In this document: positions 22,086-29,360 of the stretch, in pieces
How the letters are laid out: every line of letters starts with the position of its first letter
Numbering within the stretch: the stretch's first letter is position 1
Origin: Thermoleophilia bacterium
GTDB taxonomy: Bacteria; Actinomycetota; Thermoleophilia; Gaiellales; Gaiellaceae
DNA length: 30,235 bases
NCBI GenBank assembly: GCA_013362295.1
Contig: JABFWJ010000382.1
Span: 1 to 30,235, forward strand
Direction: 5' to 3'
Translations under genes and position numbers: made by a program
Notes under the pieces: generated by a model
What the model saw: the letters and a program-made list of their open reading frames with translations, nothing else
What the model was told of the DNA's origin: nothing
Databases searched by the model: none

Positions 22086-22495
22086 ACGTGCTCGTGGCGA
22101 CGGCGGCCGGCTCGTTCACGGTCGACCTCGACACGGACGAGGTCGAGCCGTGGGACGGGGACGTCGTCCCCGCCGGCGCACCTCCGCTGAACCTGCCGCG
22201 GGTGGTCGCGGCTGCAAGCGTCGGTTCCACGGTCGCTGCGGTCGTCGACGCGAAGCCGCCGCTCGTGGTCTCACACGACGCCGGCACGACATGGCGCGAG
22301 TCCGGCCGCGGCCTTCCTCCCGGCCGCTCCGTTGCGATCGCAGAGGAGGATCCGGACGTGCTCGTCTATGCCGCCCGCAACCGGCTCTACGTCTCCCGAA
22401 ACGGGGGCGTCTTCTGGACGGCGCTCGCCGTCGAGCTGCCGGAGATCGAACACGTAACGCTCGAGCGACTCACGTCGGGGCGCGGACCGGAGTGA
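22082..22495 (+). CDS. Small Asp-box (BNR) repeat protein
   Basis: A 137-residue protein with two Asp-box motifs, 'SHDAGTTW' (about residue 63) and 'SRNGGVFW' (about residue 103). These are hairpin turns of beta-propeller blades known from sialidases and photosystem II assembly proteins. Two or three blades are too few for a full propeller, so it may oligomerise or be a truncated remnant. There is no signal peptide, so it is probably cytosolic. Start GTG 22082 overlaps the kinase stop; a GTG at 22088 is equally possible. Its role in the thiamine-regulated cluster is unknown. Confidence 0.65.
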   Translation: MNVLVATAAGSFTVDLDTDEVEPWDGDVVPAGAPPLNLPRVVAAASVGSTVAAVVDAKPPLVVSHDAGTTWRESGRGLPPGRSVAIAEEDPDVLVYAARNRLYVSRNGGVFWTALAVELPEIEHVTLERLTSGRGPE

Positions 22496-22675
22496 CGGCG
22501 ACGTCGGCCGAGAGGCGTGCGTCGACCCGGAGCGCCGCGCCCGCGGCTTGCGCTCATCGCGACGATCGCCGCCAGCAGGAACCACCATGACGGCGACTGC
22601 AGCTTCGAGCGGATCCTCCGCGTCGACGAGCTCGACGACCCGGCGCTCGAGCGGATCGCGTCGTTCAGAAGCTGA
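22496..22675 (+). pseudogene. Possible broken coding remnant after the Asp-box gene
   Basis: Between the Asp-box gene and the convergent PhzF gene the sequence still reads like protein. The last 40 codons to TGA 22673-22675, in the same frame as the Asp-box gene, give a well-composed end ('DCSFERILRVDELDDPALER'). The stretch just before it looks coding in the +1 frame instead ('GREACVDPERRARGLR'). Two compensating frame changes would join these to the Asp-box gene. It could therefore be a decayed C-terminus, a sequencing or assembly error, or a separate short gene with GTG near 22519. It overlaps the 3' end of phzF by 11 bases. Confidence 0.35.
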
Positions 22676-23510
22676 ACTGTCCGCGGGCGACGGTGACCGC
22701 CGATCCGCCGACGAGGACGCGCTCGATCGCGGCGGCGCTTCCGTCCGCCTGCGCGTAGAGGGTCGAGGGGCGCATGAGCTCCGCCCCCTGCGAGATCCTG
22801 ATCCGCTCGCCGAACTCGATCCGCCCGTGCCGCGCCAGATGTACGGCGAGCGGCCCGGCGGCCGACCCGGTCGCAGGATCCTCGACGACCCCGTGGTTGG
22901 GCGCGAACATCCTCGTCTTCCACCCGTCGCCGTCGCGCGCAAAGCAGTTGACGCCGTCGGGGGTGGCGCGGGCGAGTGCCGCGATGTCCGGTACGAGCGC
23001 GGCCACCTCGGCCGGCGACCCGAGTTCGATGTAGACGTGTCCGGGGCCCAGGTCGTACCGCTCGACCGGTAGACCCGAGCCGGAGACACCGAGCGCCGCG
23101 AAGATCGGCGTGGGATCGGCCACCCACTCGATGCGCGGGATCGGCTGCTCCATGACCCCGAAGACGATGCGGGGGCCCTCACGCTCGAGCTCGACCGGGA
23201 TCACGCCGACGCCCGTCTCCAACCGGATCACGACCTTCGAGAGCGGGCCGCCGAGGACGAACGCGCTGCCGAGCGTCGGATGACCGGCAAACGGCAGCTC
23301 GACCCCGGGCGTGAAGATGCGGATGCGCACGTCCGCGTCGTCGGTGGTGGGCGGCAGCACGAAGACCGTTTCGGAGTAGGTCAGCTCACGCGCGAGTGCC
23401 TGCATCGTGAGTTGGTCGAGATCGCGCGCGTCCGTGAAGACCGCCAACTGGTTCCCGGCGAGCGGCACGTCGGTGAAGACGTCGCAGACGACGTAGCGAA
23501 AGCTGCGCAC
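22665..23510 (-). CDS. PhzF-family isomerase
   Basis: A 281-residue protein with the diaminopimelate-epimerase-like fold. 'DVFTDVPLAGNQLAVF' opens the chain, 'YSETVFV' gives the catalytic Glu47, and 'FAGHPTLGSA' and 'EDPATGSAAGPLA' are the two conserved Gly-rich loops of the family. PhzF itself isomerises a dihydro-hydroxyanthranilate in phenazine synthesis, but no other phz gene is present. Most bacterial relatives have unknown substrates, so phenazine production should not be assumed. It is transcribed away from the permease gene across a 93-base spacer. Confidence 0.9.
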   Translation of the reverse strand: MRSFRYVVCDVFTDVPLAGNQLAVFTDARDLDQLTMQALARELTYSETVFVLPPTTDDADVRIRIFTPGVELPFAGHPTLGSAFVLGGPLSKVVIRLETGVGVIPVELEREGPRIVFGVMEQPIPRIEWVADPTPIFAALGVSGSGLPVERYDLGPGHVYIELGSPAEVAALVPDIAALARATPDGVNCFARDGDGWKTRMFAPNHGVVEDPATGSAAGPLAVHLARHGRIEFGERIRISQGAELMRPSTLYAQADGSAAAIERVLVGGSAVTVARGQFSF

Positions 23511-23533
23511 GGACGAAAACTACCGACCGCTCC

Positions 23534-23563
23534 TTGTGCGCCGACCGCCGGGTGTCGGAGAAT
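23534..23563 (+). promoter_or_regulatory. Weak candidate promoter for the permease gene
   Basis: TTGTGC (23534-23539) and GAGAAT (23558-23563) are separated by 18 bases, in the only spacer upstream of the catabolic cluster. The match to a housekeeping promoter is modest. A short inverted repeat, CCGAC/GTCGG, lies between the two boxes and might be an operator. Composition is the only support. Confidence 0.25.
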
Positions 23564-23603
23564 CGAGCTGCACCATCCGGCACGAATCCCCAGAGGAGGT
23601 CAG

Positions 23604-25181
23604 GTGGAAGTCAGCCACGGGCACGACAAGGACACACGCATGCTGCACGCTCTCGGGTACGCCCAGGAGCTGTCTCGGAAGATGAGCGGGTTCTCGAACT
23701 TCGCCATCTCGTTCACGATCATCTCGATCCTGTCCGGGACGCTGACCCTGTACTACCAGGGCATCAACTACGGCGGCCCGGTCATGGAGGCCTACGGTTG
23801 GCCAGTCGTCTCGTTCTTCGTGCTCATCGTCGGGCTCGGGATGGCGGAGATCGCCTCGAAGTACCCGACGGCGGGCGGCCTCTATTACTGGTCCTCGAAG
23901 CTGGGAGGCGCCGGCTGGGGCTGGTTCACCGGCTGGTTCAACCTGATCGGGCAGATCGCGATCACGGCCGGCATCGACTACGGCGCGGCGGTGTTCACCG
24001 ACGCGCTGCTGCAGCTGCTGTGGCCGGGGACGTTCGATGGCAACTCGCACGAGGTGATCTACGTCTATGCGGCGATCCTCGCGGCGCACGCGCTGATGAA
24101 CATCTTCAGCGTCAAGCTCGTGGCGTTGCTGAACGACATCTCGGTGTGGTGGCACTGCCTCGGCGTGCTGATCATCGTCGCGTTCCTCGTCTTCAAGCCT
24201 GACCATCACCAGTCGGTCGGCACCGTGTTCTCGAAGACGATCAACAACAGCGGCTTCTCGCACGCGTGGATCTGGTACGTGCTGCTCCTCGGGCTGCTGC
24301 AAGCGCAGTACACGTACACGGGTTACGACGCGTCGGCGCACATGAGCGAGGAGACGAAGGGCGCCTCGCGCGCAGCCGCCCGCGGAGTCGTGATGTCGAT
24401 CGTCGTGTCGGCAGTCTTCGGCTACATCCTCGCGCTCGGCGTGACCTTCGCGATCCAGGACTTCAAGGCGACAGGCGGCGCCGGCACGTTCGCGGTCAAG
24501 CAGGTCTTCCTCGACTCACTCGGGACGACGACGGCGAAGGTGATGCTCTTCATCACGGTCGGGGCGCAGTTCTACTGCGGGATGTCGTCGATCACGTCGG
24601 CGTCCCGGATGATGTACGCGTTCTCACGCGATCGGGCGGTGCCGGGGCACCAGCTGTGGCGTCGGCTGAACGCGCAACGCGTTCCGTACTTCGCGGCGAT
24701 CGCCATCGCCGTCCTCGCATTCCTCGCCGCTTTCCCGGCGTACTTCGGCACGAATGGCGCCGTTGCCTACGCCGCGGTGACCTCGATCGCGACGATCGGG
24801 CTCTACATCGCGTATGCGATCCCGATCTTCCTGCGGCTGCGTCACGGCGACGCCTGGGAGCCCGGCGACTGGTCGCTGGGGCGTCACTATCGCTGGATCG
24901 GGACGATCGCCTGTGTGTGGGTGGCGTTCATCGCGATCCTCTTCATCCTCCCGCTCAGCCCCGCGGGCGTGCCCTGGAACGACTCGTTTACCTGGGTCTC
25001 GTTCAACTACGCGCCGATCGCCGTGCTCGGGACGTTCGCGCTCGTCGGCGGCTGGTGGCTGCTCTCGGCACGCAACTGGTTCACCGGCCCGATCGCCCAA
25101 GGCAGCGAGGAGGAGCTCGCACGCATCGAAGCGCAGTATGAGCCGGGCGGCGCCACGGGGACGGCACCCTCGTCCGCGTAG
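23604..25181 (+). CDS. APC-superfamily amino acid / polyamine permease
   Basis: A 525-residue transporter with about twelve helices and hydrophilic ends. 'RKMSGFSNFAISFTIISILSG' and 'GLGMAEIASKYPTAGGLYYW' are hallmarks of the amino-acid/GABA/choline permease group related to yeast BAT1/UGA4; 'TYTGYDASAHMSEET' lies in the substrate region of helix 6-8. It should import an amine or amino acid by proton symport. Genes that follow (glutamylamide synthetase, glutamyl-GABA hydrolase, aldehyde dehydrogenase) suggest putrescine, GABA or a similar amine as cargo. Start GTG 23604 follows a very strong AGAGGAGGT. Confidence 0.9.
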   Translation: MEVSHGHDKDTRMLHALGYAQELSRKMSGFSNFAISFTIISILSGTLTLYYQGINYGGPVMEAYGWPVVSFFVLIVGLGMAEIASKYPTAGGLYYWSSKLGGAGWGWFTGWFNLIGQIAITAGIDYGAAVFTDALLQLLWPGTFDGNSHEVIYVYAAILAAHALMNIFSVKLVALLNDISVWWHCLGVLIIVAFLVFKPDHHQSVGTVFSKTINNSGFSHAWIWYVLLLGLLQAQYTYTGYDASAHMSEETKGASRAAARGVVMSIVVSAVFGYILALGVTFAIQDFKATGGAGTFAVKQVFLDSLGTTTAKVMLFITVGAQFYCGMSSITSASRMMYAFSRDRAVPGHQLWRRLNAQRVPYFAAIAIAVLAFLAAFPAYFGTNGAVAYAAVTSIATIGLYIAYAIPIFLRLRHGDAWEPGDWSLGRHYRWIGTIACVWVAFIAILFILPLSPAGVPWNDSFTWVSFNYAPIAVLGTFALVGGWWLLSARNWFTGPIAQGSEEELARIEAQYEPGGATGTAPSSA

Positions 25182-25186
25182 GATCG

Positions 25187-25244
25187 CTCCGAGATACCTG
25201 ATCGGAGGGAGCCGGCGCGCGCCGGCTCCCTCCACGAAGGAGGG
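25187..25244 (+). promoter_or_regulatory. Leader with competing hairpins before the synthetase gene
   Basis: Three helices compete. GGAGGGAGCCGGC (25204-25216) pairs perfectly with GCCGGCTCCCTCC (25221-25233) around GCGC. CTCCGA (25187-25192) can pair with TCGGAG (25202-25207), disrupting the first. CCCTCC (25228-25233) can pair with GGAGGG (25239-25244), which is the ribosome binding site of the next gene. The large hairpin may simply be a terminator or processing site between permease and synthetase; a switch on translation is possible. There is no T-run. Confidence 0.5.
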
Positions 25245-25248
25245 CAGT

Positions 25249-26574
25249 GTGCTGACGGTGGACGAGCTCCGAGCCGACGAATCGATCGACACGGTGATCA
25301 TGGCGTTCACCGATATGCAGGGACGTCTGCTCGGGAAGCGCCTGCATCGCGACTTCTTCTTCGAGCAGATCGACCACGGGCACGGAACGGAAGGCTGCAA
25401 TTACCTGCTCGCACTCGACATGGAGATGGATCCGGTGGCTGGGTACGAGATCGCCTCGTGGGAGCGGGGCTACGGCGACTTCGAGCTCGTGCCGGACCTC
25501 GAAACGCTGCGCCGCATTCCGTGGCTCGAGGCGACCTCGATGGTCCAGTGCGACGTCGCGTGGGCGGACGGATCGCCGGTGCGACCGTCGCCGCGGCAGG
25601 TTCTCCGCGCGCAGGTCGAGCGCGCGGCCGCGCTCGGCTACGAGGCGATGTTCGCGTCGGAGCTCGAGTTCTACTTGCTGCGGGAGTCGTACGGTGAGGC
25701 GCACGCGAAAAGGTACGTCGACCTCACGCCTTCGGTCCCGTACATCCTCGACTACCACATTCTCGCCTCGACCTATGACGAGCCGCTGCTGCGGCAGATC
25801 CGAAACGGCATGCACGGTGCCGGAATACCCGTCGAGACGTCCAAAGGCGAGGCGTGGCCCGGTCAGCAGGAGATCAACTTCCGCTACGCGGGTGCGCTCG
25901 CGATGGCCGACAACCACGTCGTCTACAAGAACGGCGCGAAGGAGATCGCCCACCTGAACGGCTGCTCGATCACGTTCATGGCCAAGCCCGACCACACCTG
26001 GATCGGCTCGTCGTGCCACATCCATTCGTCGCTCTGGCGCGGCGGCGAGAGCGCGTTCGCGGGCGAGAGCGACGTTTTTCGCGCGTACCTCGCAGGTCAG
26101 ATCGCGTGCGCGCGTGAGCTCGCGATCTTCTTCGCACCGAACGTGAACTCGTACAAGCGCTACGCCGCCGAATCCTGGGCGCCGACGACACTCGCCTGGG
26201 GGCGCGACAACCGAACGTGCGGCTTCCGGATCCTGGGCTCAGGATCGGCCCTGCGCATCGAGACGAGGATTCCCGGTGGGGACGTCAACCCGTACCTCGC
26301 GTTCGCGGCGCTCCTCGCCGCCGGGCTGCATGGAATCGAGAACTCGCTCGAGCCTGGCCCTCCGCTGGAAGGAAACGCGTACGCCTCATCCGCGGACCGG
26401 TTCCCGTCCACGCTGCGTGACGCGATCGCCGCGCTGGAGAACGGAACGATGGCGCGCGCCGCGTTCGGCGACGATGTCGTCGACCACTACCTCAACTACG
26501 CCCGGACCGAGCAGGCGCTGTTCGATCGCGTCGTGACGAACTGGGAACGAGAGCGGCTGTACGAACGTGGGTAA
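25249..26574 (+). CDS. Glutamine synthetase-family enzyme, probable gamma-glutamylpolyamine synthetase
   Basis: A 441-residue ATP-dependent ligase of the GS fold. An N-terminal beta-grasp part ('VIMAFTDMQGRLLGKRL') is followed by catalytic motifs 'ASELEFYLL', 'KGEAWPGQQEINF', 'NGCSITFMAKP', 'SCHIHSSLW', 'NSYKRY' and 'RIETRIPGGDVNPYLAFAA'. Context argues against the housekeeping enzyme. The next gene is a gamma-glutamyl-GABA hydrolase, then aldehyde dehydrogenase, as in the Puu pathway, where PuuA joins glutamate to putrescine. GlnA3/GlnA4-like enzymes of actinobacteria do this for polyamines or ethanolamine. Start GTG 25249 follows AAGGAGGG; the stop overlaps the next gene by eight bases. Confidence 0.88.
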   Translation: MLTVDELRADESIDTVIMAFTDMQGRLLGKRLHRDFFFEQIDHGHGTEGCNYLLALDMEMDPVAGYEIASWERGYGDFELVPDLETLRRIPWLEATSMVQCDVAWADGSPVRPSPRQVLRAQVERAAALGYEAMFASELEFYLLRESYGEAHAKRYVDLTPSVPYILDYHILASTYDEPLLRQIRNGMHGAGIPVETSKGEAWPGQQEINFRYAGALAMADNHVVYKNGAKEIAHLNGCSITFMAKPDHTWIGSSCHIHSSLWRGGESAFAGESDVFRAYLAGQIACARELAIFFAPNVNSYKRYAAESWAPTTLAWGRDNRTCGFRILGSGSALRIETRIPGGDVNPYLAFAALLAAGLHGIENSLEPGPPLEGNAYASSADRFPSTLRDAIAALENGTMARAAFGDDVVDHYLNYARTEQALFDRVVTNWERERLYERG

Positions 26575-27280
26575 GCCCGTCGTCGGCATCACGACGTACT
26601 TGACGCACGCGGCTTTCGGCGCGTGGGAACTCGAGACCGCGCTTGTTCCGGCGGATTACCTCCGCGCGGTGACGCGCGCGGGCGGTGTGCCGCTGCTCGT
26701 GCCCCCCGGCGTCGACGTCGCCGAGACGGTCGAGCGCCTCGACGGGCTGATCTTCTCCGGCGGCTCCGACCTCGACCCTGATCTCTACGGCGCGCAAGCG
26801 CACGCGGAGACGGTGGGCGTCGTGCGCGAGCGCGACGAGTTCGAGCTCGGGCTGATGCAGGAGGCGCTCGCCCGCGACATGCCGGTCCTCGCCATCTGCC
26901 GTGGCTCGCAGGTGCTGAACGTCGCGCTCGGGGGCGACCTCGAGCAGCACGTGCCAGATCGTGTCGGCACGAACGTCCACAAGGAGACGCCGGGCACCTT
27001 CGCGGAACACGACGTCGAGGTGCTCGCGGAGACGCGGCTGTCGTCGATTCTCGGGGATCGTCACGACGTGAAGTCGCACCACCACCAGGGCTTCGGCGAG
27101 CTCGGCAGCGGCCTCCGCGAAGCAGCCCGCGCCCCGGACGGCACCGTCGAAGCCCTCGAAGACCCAACGCGCCGCTTCACGCTGGGAGTCCTGTGGCACC
27201 CCGAAGCAGGCGAAGACATGGCGCTCTTCGAAACGCTCGTCCGCGAAGCAGACGAATACCGCGCCACAAACCGCAAATAG
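26567..27280 (+). CDS. puuD: Gamma-glutamyl-gamma-aminobutyrate hydrolase (PuuD-like)
   Basis: A 237-residue class I glutamine-amidotransferase-fold hydrolase. The nucleophile Cys111 lies in 'AICRGSQ', and the His211/Glu213 pair in 'LWHPE'; 'GLIFSGGSDLDPDLYG' is the family's N-terminal signature. PuuD releases GABA from gamma-glutamyl-GABA in the cytosol. It starts at GTG 26567, inside the synthetase gene's last codons, so the two are translationally coupled. The transposase unit lies directly behind its stop. Confidence 0.9.
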   Translation: MGKPVVGITTYLTHAAFGAWELETALVPADYLRAVTRAGGVPLLVPPGVDVAETVERLDGLIFSGGSDLDPDLYGAQAHAETVGVVRERDEFELGLMQEALARDMPVLAICRGSQVLNVALGGDLEQHVPDRVGTNVHKETPGTFAEHDVEVLAETRLSSILGDRHDVKSHHHQGFGELGSGLREAARAPDGTVEALEDPTRRFTLGVLWHPEAGEDMALFETLVREADEYRATNRK

Positions 27281-27308
27281 CCCTTCTGGACGGGGCTCCG
27301 GGCGACAA

Positions 27309-27343
27309 GTCCCGTCGCCAAACGACGTCACAAGACTGTGACG
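27309..27343 (-). repeat. REP-like hairpin copy C, bipartite, left end
   Basis: On the plus strand GTCCCGTCGCCAAACGACG (27309-27327) contains the perfect 5-bp stem with CCAAA loop. It is followed by the hairpin CGTCACAAGACTGTGACG (27326-27343), a perfect 7-bp stem with an AGAC loop sharing two bases with the core. The same plan on the opposite strand is seen at 4143-4177. Confidence 0.75.
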
Positions 27344-27346
27344 TTT

Positions 27347-27358
27347 CGTCCAAAGACG
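27347..27358. repeat. Degenerate third hairpin upstream of the transposase
   Basis: CGTCCAAAGACG forms a 4-bp stem with a CAAA loop and looks like a shortened copy of the core hairpin (CGTCG CCAAA CGACG with deletions). It lies between the left-end repeat and the transposase start and might also regulate that gene's translation. Confidence 0.4.
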
Positions 27359-27393
27359 ATGCGGCGACGAAGGGGCGCGTCTACGGTCGCTGC

Positions 27394-27996
27394 ATGCCGC
27401 CAAGATTGCCGATCAACCCGCAGGGCTACTACCACGTCAGCTCTCGCGGCACCTACGGCCGCACGCTCTTCGAAACGGAACTCCAGCACGAGCGCTTCCT
27501 GACGATGTACCGGCGCGTGTCTACGAAGTACAACTGGGACACGCTTTCGTGGGCGCTTGTCGGGAATCACCATCACTTCGTTGTCCGCCTGAAGGAGGGC
27601 GGTTTATCGGAGGGCATGCGCGAGCTCCACGGCGGCTACTCACGCTGGATCCACGTGATCTACGGGCAAACGCGACAAGGTCACCTCTTCCGGCACGCGT
27701 TCTTCGCGCGTGAGCTGAAGACGGAGGCCGCGGTGCTGATCGCGTGCTCGTACGTAGACCTGAACCTCAGCGCCGCGCCGCCGGCGCCAAACGAACGCCA
27801 ACGGAAGTGGTGCGGCTACCCGGCAACCATCGGCGTAGAGCACCCGCGCCGGTTCCACACCCCGTCAGCGCTTCTCGGGATCATCGGCAGCAACCCTGCG
27901 ACAGCTCGGCTCGCTTACCGCGAGTTCGTCGAATCAAGACTCGCACTTCGGGGCCACGTCCCTTCGCCAAACGACGGGGGCTCGCGTCGTGGTTGA
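27394..27996 (+). CDS. REP-associated tyrosine transposase (RAYT; IS200-like Y1 family)
   Basis: A 200-residue HUH endonuclease. 'YYHVSSRGTYGRTLF' matches the opening strand of TnpA_REP proteins; the metal-binding HUH motif is His59-x-His61 in 'GNHHHFVV'; 'GHLFRHAFFARELKTEAAVL' and 'CSYVDLNL' fit the family's closing part, with Tyr120 the likely nucleophile (usual form YIHLNPV). Such enzymes cut and join single-stranded hairpin repeats (REPs). I choose ATG 27394, right after the left-end hairpins; in-frame upstream starts would read through the repeat. The last 13 or so codons run into the right-end repeat. Base composition looks somewhat lower in GC than its neighbours, suggesting later arrival. 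Confidence 0.85.
   Translation: MPPRLPINPQGYYHVSSRGTYGRTLFETELQHERFLTMYRRVSTKYNWDTLSWALVGNHHHFVVRLKEGGLSEGMRELHGGYSRWIHVIYGQTRQGHLFRHAFFARELKTEAAVLIACSYVDLNLSAAPPAPNERQRKWCGYPATIGVEHPRRFHTPSALLGIIGSNPATARLAYREFVESRLALRGHVPSPNDGGSRRG
27958..27976 (-). repeat. REP-like hairpin copy D, right end
   Basis: GTCCCTTCGCCAAACGACG on the plus strand is the core repeat with one stem change (CTTCG opposite CGACG). It overlaps the last codons of the transposase gene. The following GGGGCTCGCGTCGTGG resembles the flank of copy A, so the two are one subtype. Confidence 0.7.
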
Positions 27997-28005
27997 ATCG
28001 CGCTC

Positions 28006-29358
28006 GTGACGGTTACCGTTTTGAATCCCGCCACCGAGGAGACGATCGCGACGCTCGATGAGGCTGGGTTCGACGAGACCGACGCCGCGGTTGCGCGGGC
28101 GCAGGCGGCGTTCGGGCCCTGGCGTGACGTCTCGCCGCGCGACCGCGGGCGGTTGCTGCGGCGCCTTGCGACGCTCGTCGAGGAGCACGGCGAGGAGCTC
28201 GCCCGGATCGAGTCGCAGAACGTCGGCAAGCCGATCGCCGGCGCGCGCGCCGAGGTCGGGATGGTCGCCGACGTCTTCCACTTCTACGCCGGTGCGGTCG
28301 ACAAGAAGCACGGCGAGACGATCCCGGTCGCGGGCGGCATCGACATGACGTTTCGCGAGCCGCTCGGCGTCGTCGGGCTGATCGTCCCCTGGAACTTCCC
28401 GCTCAACATCTCCTCGTGGAAGCTCGGCCCCGCACTCGCCTGTGGCAACACCGTGGTGCTGAAGCCCGCCGAGCTGACGCCGCTCAGCGCGCTCAGGCTC
28501 GCCGAGCTGGCGCTCGAGGCCGGGATCCCCGAAGGCGTGATCAACGTGCTGGTCGGCAAGGGCCGCGTCGTCGGCCGGCGGCTCGTCGAGCACCCGCACG
28601 TCGCGAAGATCGGCTTCACCGGATCGACCGAGGTCGGGCGCAGCGTGATGAAGGGCGCGGCCGACACGATCAAGCGCGTCACGCTCGAGCTCGGCGGCAA
28701 GTCCGCCAACATCGTCTTCGCCGACGCCGATCTCGAGCGCGCCGCGGCGGCCGCGCCGTATGCGGTCTTCGACAACGCCGGCCAGGATTGCTGCGCACGC
28801 TCGCGCATCCTCGTCGAGCGCAGCGCCTACGAGCGCTTCGCGGACCTGCTCGTGAACGCGACGCGCAACGTGAGAGTCGGCGACCCGACAGACGAGCAGA
28901 CCGAGATGGGCCCGCTGATCTCGCAGCAGCATCGCGAGACGGTTGCGAGCTTCGTCGACACACAGCCGCTCTTCCAGGGCGACGCACCGAACAGCAAGGG
29001 CTTCTGGTTCCCGTGCACGCTCGTCGAGGCCTCGAACGACGACCGCGTCGCACGCGAGGAGGTCTTCGGCCCGGTCGCGGCGCTGATCCCGTTCGACGAC
29101 GAAGCCGACGCGATCCGCATCGCGAACGACACGCCCTACGGCCTGTCCGGGTCGATCTGGACGGAGAACGGCGCCCGCGCCCTGCGGGTCGCACGCGCAC
29201 TCGAGACCGGCGTCCTGAGCGTGAACTCGAACAGCTCCGTCCGGGTCTCGACGCCCTTCGGGGGCTTCAAGCAATCGGGCTTCGGACGCGAGCTCGGCAT
29301 GCATGGACTCGACGGTTACTCCGAGCTCAAGAACGTCTTCTACTCGACGGAGGGCTGA
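28006..29358 (+). CDS. NAD(P)-dependent aldehyde dehydrogenase
   Basis: A 450-residue ALDH-superfamily enzyme. 'VPWNFPLNI' and 'LKPAELTPLSA' form the coenzyme site, 'GFTGSTEVG' the Rossmann loop, Glu228 ('ELGGKSANIVF') the general base and Cys262 ('GQDCCARSR') the nucleophile, with 'EEVFGPV' further on. In the Puu scheme this would oxidise gamma-glutamyl-aminobutyraldehyde (PuuC role) or a similar amino-aldehyde. It starts at GTG 28006, only nine bases behind the transposase stop and without a clear ribosome binding site. Its original leader may have been replaced when the mobile unit inserted. An SDR gene follows after two bases. Confidence 0.92.
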   Translation: MTVTVLNPATEETIATLDEAGFDETDAAVARAQAAFGPWRDVSPRDRGRLLRRLATLVEEHGEELARIESQNVGKPIAGARAEVGMVADVFHFYAGAVDKKHGETIPVAGGIDMTFREPLGVVGLIVPWNFPLNISSWKLGPALACGNTVVLKPAELTPLSALRLAELALEAGIPEGVINVLVGKGRVVGRRLVEHPHVAKIGFTGSTEVGRSVMKGAADTIKRVTLELGGKSANIVFADADLERAAAAAPYAVFDNAGQDCCARSRILVERSAYERFADLLVNATRNVRVGDPTDEQTEMGPLISQQHRETVASFVDTQPLFQGDAPNSKGFWFPCTLVEASNDDRVAREEVFGPVAALIPFDDEADAIRIANDTPYGLSGSIWTENGARALRVARALETGVLSVNSNSSVRVSTPFGGFKQSGFGRELGMHGLDGYSELKNVFYSTEG

Positions 29359-29360
29359 CC

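Larger units (their letters stand above)
27297..27990 (+). mobile_element. Candidate REP-associated / IS200-like unit
   Basis: The unit is a transposase gene bracketed by direct copies of one hairpin: the left copy at 27309-27327 fused to a perfect 18-nt hairpin, and the right copy at 27958-27976. Same-strand (not inverted) end hairpins are what single-strand HUH/Y1 transposases of the IS200/IS605 group recognise. Outer limits are estimates: similarity of the left flank to the 4-kb locus seems to begin near 27297, and that of the right flank ends near 27990. The unit sits between puuD and the aldehyde dehydrogenase gene and so splits an otherwise same-strand catabolic cluster. Target-site duplication is neither expected for this class nor seen. 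Confidence 0.6.

Noticed and set aside
22665..23510. Phenazine biosynthesis locus
   Set aside because: Only the PhzF-fold gene is present; no phzA/B/D/E/G neighbours, and the family is widespread with other roles.
27780..27802. GCGCCAAACGAACG inside the transposase gene as a further repeat copy
   Set aside because: Only the CCAAACGA part matches; no hairpin stem can form and the reading frame is conserved family sequence.
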